From contig NZ_JAIEZV010000002.1 in the NCBI RefSeq assembly GCF_019599545.1, positions 744,001-808,000 of the forward strand: a DNA stretch of 64,000 nt. Reading direction: 5' to 3'. Position 1 is the stretch's first letter, and every line of letters begins with the position of its first letter. Below, piece by piece: positions 60,054 to 64,000 of this stretch. Under the pieces are notes generated by a model. It was not told where the DNA came from, ran no database searches, and saw nothing but the letters and a program-made list of their open reading frames with translations. The stretch comes from Halobacillus sp. Nhm2S1. GTDB lineage: Bacteria; Bacillota; Bacilli; Bacillales; Halobacillaceae. Made by a program: the position numbers and the translations under genes.

Positions 60054-63000
60054 TACGATCGCACTCCTTCTCGTTTATTACCCGGCAGAGGGGCGGGGAA
60101 GAAATCCTTACAAGTCAACGATTGGATATAAGCATCGAACGTTGCTTTCTCACTAAAAACGGTTATTCCATTTTTCACAGCCTGTATTCTTCGTTCGCTA
60201 TCCTGCGAACTTGATCCATCATTAACATAAATAGCAGCTTCCTCTAGCTTTAGCCACTCGTCAAAGTCCTTGAGTGACAAAGTAGAATCCCCTTCGACAA
60301 AGCAGGAATCTCTTACTTCTAGCGCATTCGGTAAGTGGGAGAACACTTTTCGCAGAGCTTCATCTGTGGTCTTTCCAAGGCACATCCCCTCACCTGTTGA
60401 TTTCATATTCGGACCAAGCTTATGATCCACTTCCGTCAAAGCATAGGAAGAGAACACAGGATATTTCACGGCTGTTTGCTCAAAGACAGGTGTTGGAATG
60501 GACATCAAATCGACCTTACCGGATGCCAATACACGGACGGCTAAATCAACAAGGGGAACGTCTGCCACCTTGCTCACAATCGGTACCGTCCGACTCGCTC
60601 TCGGGTTCACTTCCAGCACATACACGTTTTCTCCACTCAGTAAAAATTGGATGTTCATGATTCCTTTGTAATTAAAATGGCATACGATTTTATGGCTGTA
60701 GGATTCGATGGTCTTTTTGACATCATCACCAAGCGTTGATGGAAAAAGGGCCATACTGTCTCCCGAATGCACTCCTCCCGGTTCTAAATGTTCAATGATC
60801 TCAGGAAGATAGATATTTTCACCGTCCGCCACGAGGTCCACCTCTACTTCTTTTCCTTGCATAAAGGTGTCCAGCACAACGGGGTAGTGTCGTTCATCCG
60901 CTTCTTGAAGCGACTGTTTCAATTCGCTCATATCCTTGACTATGACCATTCCCTGACCGCCGATGACATAAGACGGGCGGCAAAGAATCGGAAAAGAGTA
61001 ATGTTCTGCCGCTTTTAGCGCTTCATTTTTTGTATGACAAGTGGTTCCTGAAACATATGGGATGTTCAAAACATTTAATGCCGCATAGAATTTATCTCTG
61101 TCCTCGAGCGCATCTAAAACGTCTGTCTCAACTCCAGCAAGCGGCACCCCTTCCGCTTCTAGATCGGCTGCTAAATTGATGGCTGTCTGTCCGCCAAACG
61201 ATGTGAATACAAGGTCAATGTCTTCGTGATCAACGATGGATGTTATGATTTCTTTTTGAATCGGTTCAAAGTAAAGGCGATCCGCTGTTTCATAATCCGT
61301 ACTAACGGTTTCCGGATTGTTGTTCACCATAACGGTCGTCCACCCTTGTTTTTGCAGACTTTGAATGGCTTTCACCGCACTATAATCAAATTCAACTCCC
61401 TGGCCGATTCGAATCGGTCCGGATCCGAGAATCAACGCTTTTTTCTTCCCAGGAAGTGGTGAAATTTCATTCACACCTGCAAATGTGCTGTACACATAGT
61501 TGGTAGCTGCTTCAAATTCCGCTGCACATGTATCGACGAGCTTGAATTGACGAATAATCCCGAAAGCTTCTCTCTTTTTTTGCACTTCTTTTTCAGATAT
61601 ACCAACAAGGCGAGAAATCTCCTTATCTGAAAACCCACAAACTTTCACTTTTCTAAGAAGTCCTTCATCCAATGTCTCCTGCTGCAGGCTCTTTTCTAAA
61701 CCGACAAGGTTTTGCAGCACCTGTAAAAAGAAGCGATCAATCTTCGTTTTCTCGTGAATCATCTCCAGACTTTCTCCTTCTCTTAAAAGGTGGAGAATAG
61801 CGAAGTAGCGCAAGTCTGTTGGTTTCTCCAGGTGATCCCATGGGTTCTGAATGTTGGGGATGTTCGTATCCAGGGATTGGACAGCTTTTTGAAAAGCCCC
61901 TTCCAATGTCCGGTCGATGGCCATGACTTCCCCTGTCGCACGCATCTTCGTTCCGAGTTTTCGGTCTGCTTCTGAAAACTTATCGAACGGCCAGCGTGGG
62001 AATTTAACGACGACATAATCAAGCGCTGGCTCAAAACTTGCGTACGTATAGCCCGTAAGCGGATTTTCAAGCTGGTCAAGCGTATAGCCAAGAGCCACTT
62101 TTGTCGCCATTTTAGCAATCGGATAACCTGTGGCTTTCGAAGCCAGTGCTGATGAACGACTAACGCGCGGATTAATCTCAATGACATAGTATTGACGACT
62201 TTCTGTATCAAGCGCGAATTGAACATTACATCCTCCAATTACATCGAGTTCAGAAACAATCTTGAACGCTGCTGTACGGAGCATTTGGTAATCGTTATCC
62301 GACAATGTCTGGGAGGGAGCGACAACAATAGAGTCTCCCGTATGAACACCCACCGGGTCGAAGTTTTCCATATTACAAACGGAAATACACGTCCCATTGT
62401 GGTCCCGCATGATCTCATACTCAACTTCCTTGAAACCTGCGATACTCTTCTCAACAATGACCTGGTGGATTGGACTCGCTTTGAGCCCCGTCGCAATCAA
62501 CTCTTCCAGTTCTTCCGGTCTGTGAACGATTCCACCCCCACGTCCTCCAAGCGTATATGCAGGTCGACTGATGATCGGATAACCGACTTTTCCAGCAAAA
62601 GCTTCCGCCTGCTCAATTGTCGTAATGACTTCACTCTCGGGAACCGGTTGGGACAATTCATGCATCAATCCGCGGAACAACTCTCTGTCCTCCCCTTTTT
62701 GAATCGAATGGACACTGGTCCCTAACAACTCGAGATCATAGGCCTGCAAAACGCCTTCTCTTTCCAATTCAACGGCTAGGTTGAGCGCTGTCTGTCCCCC
62801 GAGTCCAGCAAGGAGCGCATCCGGTTTTTCCAGATCAATGATTTTCGTTAAGCTTTCAACCGTCAAGGGTTCACAATACACGACATCTGCCACGTCATGG
62901 TCTGTCATGATGGTTGCCGGATTGTTGTTGACGAGGATAACCTCACACCCTTCTTCTTTCAACGCGAGACACCCTTGCGTCCCTGAGTAATCAAATTCTG

Positions 63001-63055
63001 CTGCCTGCCCGATCATGATTGGACCTGACCCAATGACTAATATTTTACGAGACAT
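60053..63055 (-). CDS. carB: Carbamoyl-phosphate synthase large chain, arginine-specific type
   Basis: 1000 residues, shorter than pyrimidine-type PyrAB (~1070). Two ATP-grasp halves: the first with SGPIMIGQAAEFDYSG and YTLGGRGGG, the second with SGPIRIGQGVEFDYS and YVIGGQGM. There is a shortened C-terminal regulatory part. It condenses ammonia (through CarA), bicarbonate and two ATP. It overlaps carA by eleven bases and argF by one. Linkage to argF marks it as the arginine enzyme; repression by AhrC/ArgR is expected but the operator is outside. Confidence 0.94.
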   Translation of the reverse strand: MSRKILVIGSGPIMIGQAAEFDYSGTQGCLALKEEGCEVILVNNNPATIMTDHDVADVVYCEPLTVESLTKIIDLEKPDALLAGLGGQTALNLAVELEREGVLQAYDLELLGTSVHSIQKGEDRELFRGLMHELSQPVPESEVITTIEQAEAFAGKVGYPIISRPAYTLGGRGGGIVHRPEELEELIATGLKASPIHQVIVEKSIAGFKEVEYEIMRDHNGTCISVCNMENFDPVGVHTGDSIVVAPSQTLSDNDYQMLRTAAFKIVSELDVIGGCNVQFALDTESRQYYVIEINPRVSRSSALASKATGYPIAKMATKVALGYTLDQLENPLTGYTYASFEPALDYVVVKFPRWPFDKFSEADRKLGTKMRATGEVMAIDRTLEGAFQKAVQSLDTNIPNIQNPWDHLEKPTDLRYFAILHLLREGESLEMIHEKTKIDRFFLQVLQNLVGLEKSLQQETLDEGLLRKVKVCGFSDKEISRLVGISEKEVQKKREAFGIIRQFKLVDTCAAEFEAATNYVYSTFAGVNEISPLPGKKKALILGSGPIRIGQGVEFDYSAVKAIQSLQKQGWTTVMVNNNPETVSTDYETADRLYFEPIQKEIITSIVDHEDIDLVFTSFGGQTAINLAADLEAEGVPLAGVETDVLDALEDRDKFYAALNVLNIPYVSGTTCHTKNEALKAAEHYSFPILCRPSYVIGGQGMVIVKDMSELKQSLQEADERHYPVVLDTFMQGKEVEVDLVADGENIYLPEIIEHLEPGGVHSGDSMALFPSTLGDDVKKTIESYSHKIVCHFNYKGIMNIQFLLSGENVYVLEVNPRASRTVPIVSKVADVPLVDLAVRVLASGKVDLMSIPTPVFEQTAVKYPVFSSYALTEVDHKLGPNMKSTGEGMCLGKTTDEALRKVFSHLPNALEVRDSCFVEGDSTLSLKDFDEWLKLEEAAIYVNDGSSSQDSERRIQAVKNGITVFSEKATFDAYIQSLTCKDFFPAPLPGNKREGVRS

Positions 63056-64000
63056 GTGCCTTCACTCCTTTGTTCTTTACAAGTGTAAGAAAGTGATCAA
63101 ACAACCATTCCGCATCTTTCGGCCCGGGATGGGCTTCAGGATGGAATTGTGCGGACATAATCAGCTTCTTCTCATGCATCAGTCCTTCAATGGAACCGTC
63201 ATTAACGTTATAAAACCTTGTTACGAGCGGCGTCCCATTCAGGCTTCCTTCTTTGACCACATAGTTATGATTCTGCGAAGATAGAAACACTTTTCCTGAT
63301 ACCACGTCTTTGACTGGATGGTTCGCGCCGCGGTGACCGAATGTCAGCTTCGTCGTATCCCCTCCAAAAGCAAGAGCGATGACCTGATGCCCCATACAGA
63401 TTCCAAAAGCCGGAAACTTCTCCAAAGCCTTTTTCAAAAACGGTAAAAAGTCGACAGTATCCTTTGGATCCCCTGGTCCATTCGATAATACAATAGCGTC
63501 TGGTTGGAGCGTATCCAGCATTTCGATTTTGGAGAAAGGAAGGACCGAGACACGGACACCTCTTTCAAGAAGAGCATTCAAAATCGATTTCTTCCAACCG
63601 AAGTCGATGAGTGCCACATGCACCCCTGCTTCTCCATAAGTATCAATCGTTTCACCACATACCTGCTGAATCTGATGAGTCTTTGTCGGCTTGAATAGAT
63701 AATCTGTCTCGAAAGAAAGGGCGGCTTGCTGGGTTCCTTCTGCGCGAATGGCCTTGGTCACTTCTCTCGTATCTACTTCTGTCATGTATGGAATGTTTTG
63801 TTCGTCCAGATAAGATCCTAAGGACTTCCTTGCCTGAAAATGTGAAGGAGTTTCCGCACATTGGTACATGACCACACCACTTACTTGAATCTCTTTGCTT
63901 TCTCCATCCTCATCGTTGATCCCATAATTTCCTATCAATGGATACGTAAATACGACAATCTGCCCCTTATAAGAAGGATCGGTGAGAACTTCCTGGTAAC
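63045..64000 (-). CDS. carA: Carbamoyl-phosphate synthase small chain (5' end outside window)
   Basis: About 318 residues are visible and the frame continues past the right edge: codons above ATG 63938 read YQEVLTDPSYKGQIVVFTYPL, the family sequence, so that ATG is internal. The glutaminase domain has nucleophile Cys in GICMGHQ, LSNGPGDP, and HPEAHPGP for His/Glu. It supplies ammonia to CarB. Confidence 0.93.
   Translation of the reverse strand, partial: YQEVLTDPSYKGQIVVFTYPLIGNYGINDEDGESKEIQVSGVVMYQCAETPSHFQARKSLGSYLDEQNIPYMTEVDTREVTKAIRAEGTQQAALSFETDYLFKPTKTHQIQQVCGETIDTYGEAGVHVALIDFGWKKSILNALLERGVRVSVLPFSKIEMLDTLQPDAIVLSNGPGDPKDTVDFLPFLKKALEKFPAFGICMGHQVIALAFGGDTTKLTFGHRGANHPVKDVVSGKVFLSSQNHNYVVKEGSLNGTPLVTRFYNVNDGSIEGLMHEKKLIMSAQFHPEAHPGPKDAEWLFDHFLTLVKNKGVKAHVS

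Noticed and set aside
63045-63938. carA as a complete gene starting at ATG 63938
   Set aside because: The codons upstream of this ATG continue the CarA family sequence to the window edge, so the gene is cut, not complete.

Overview
The window comes from a low-to-moderate G+C, endospore-type Bacillaceae chromosome. Gene content and synteny look like Bacillus subtilis relatives: ypmR-ypmS, ytkP-type cysK, treA-treP-treR, pdxK, trhO, ypcP, pabB-pabA, yfmL and arginine-type carAB-argF. Ribosome binding sites are strong and of AAGGAGG type. An NhaC-type antiporter and the overall style suggest a moderately halophilic genus such as Halobacillus or a close relative; that genus placement is inference from memory. 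There are no rRNA or tRNA genes, prophage, transposase or CRISPR array. Both edges cut genes: a nuclease-helicase fusion on the left (3' end missing) and carA on the right (5' end missing).

Layout. 1-5.5 kb: PD-(D/E)XK/DinG-type helicase, YpmR lipase, YpmS, cysteine synthase, TRIC-type channel. 5.7-8.3 kb: XRE-PAS regulator followed by an unlisted 48-aa Sda-like protein, a DUF2071 protein and a glyoxalase-fold dioxygenase. 8.3-14.3 kb: short-form aconitase, an RRNPP quorum-sensing receptor overlapping a 41-aa secreted-peptide gene, and a CstB-like persulfide dioxygenase-rhodanese with its own promoter/operator. 14.3-18.8 kb: complete trehalose PTS operon with two TreR-type operators. 19-31.3 kb: two MFS exporters, nicotinamidase, trhO, pdxK, an alkyltransferase-like protein next to a Cas4/AddB-like nuclease, a second (orphan) RRNPP regulator, a 5'-3' exonuclease and an aldehyde dehydrogenase-DUF779 pair with a cre site. 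31.4-45.3 kb: acetyltransferase, oxidoreductase, RsbR-like protein, pabA-pabB(C), a two-component system of unknown signal, a Bax-inhibitor-like protein, hydrolases, MFS permease, and an HTH protein fused to an F1-ATPase beta-like domain behind duplicated operators. 45.9-58.3 kb: amidase, PAS-GGDEF cyclase, CAP protein, DEAD-box helicase, NhaC antiporter, and an ascorbate-type PTS (regulator-EIIB-EIIC). 58.4-64 kb: GyrI-like protein and the argF-carB-carA end of an arginine operon.

The most interesting items are the RRNPP receptor-peptide pair (10.6-12.0 kb), the HTH/F1-beta-like fusion with a 44-nt-spaced tandem operator (43.4-44.5 kb), the XRE-PAS/Sda-like pair (5.8-6.5 kb), and a family of composite intergenic repeats at five loci, four of them between convergent genes. 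Starts were chosen mainly by Shine-Dalgarno placement and often lie downstream of the longest ORF start.
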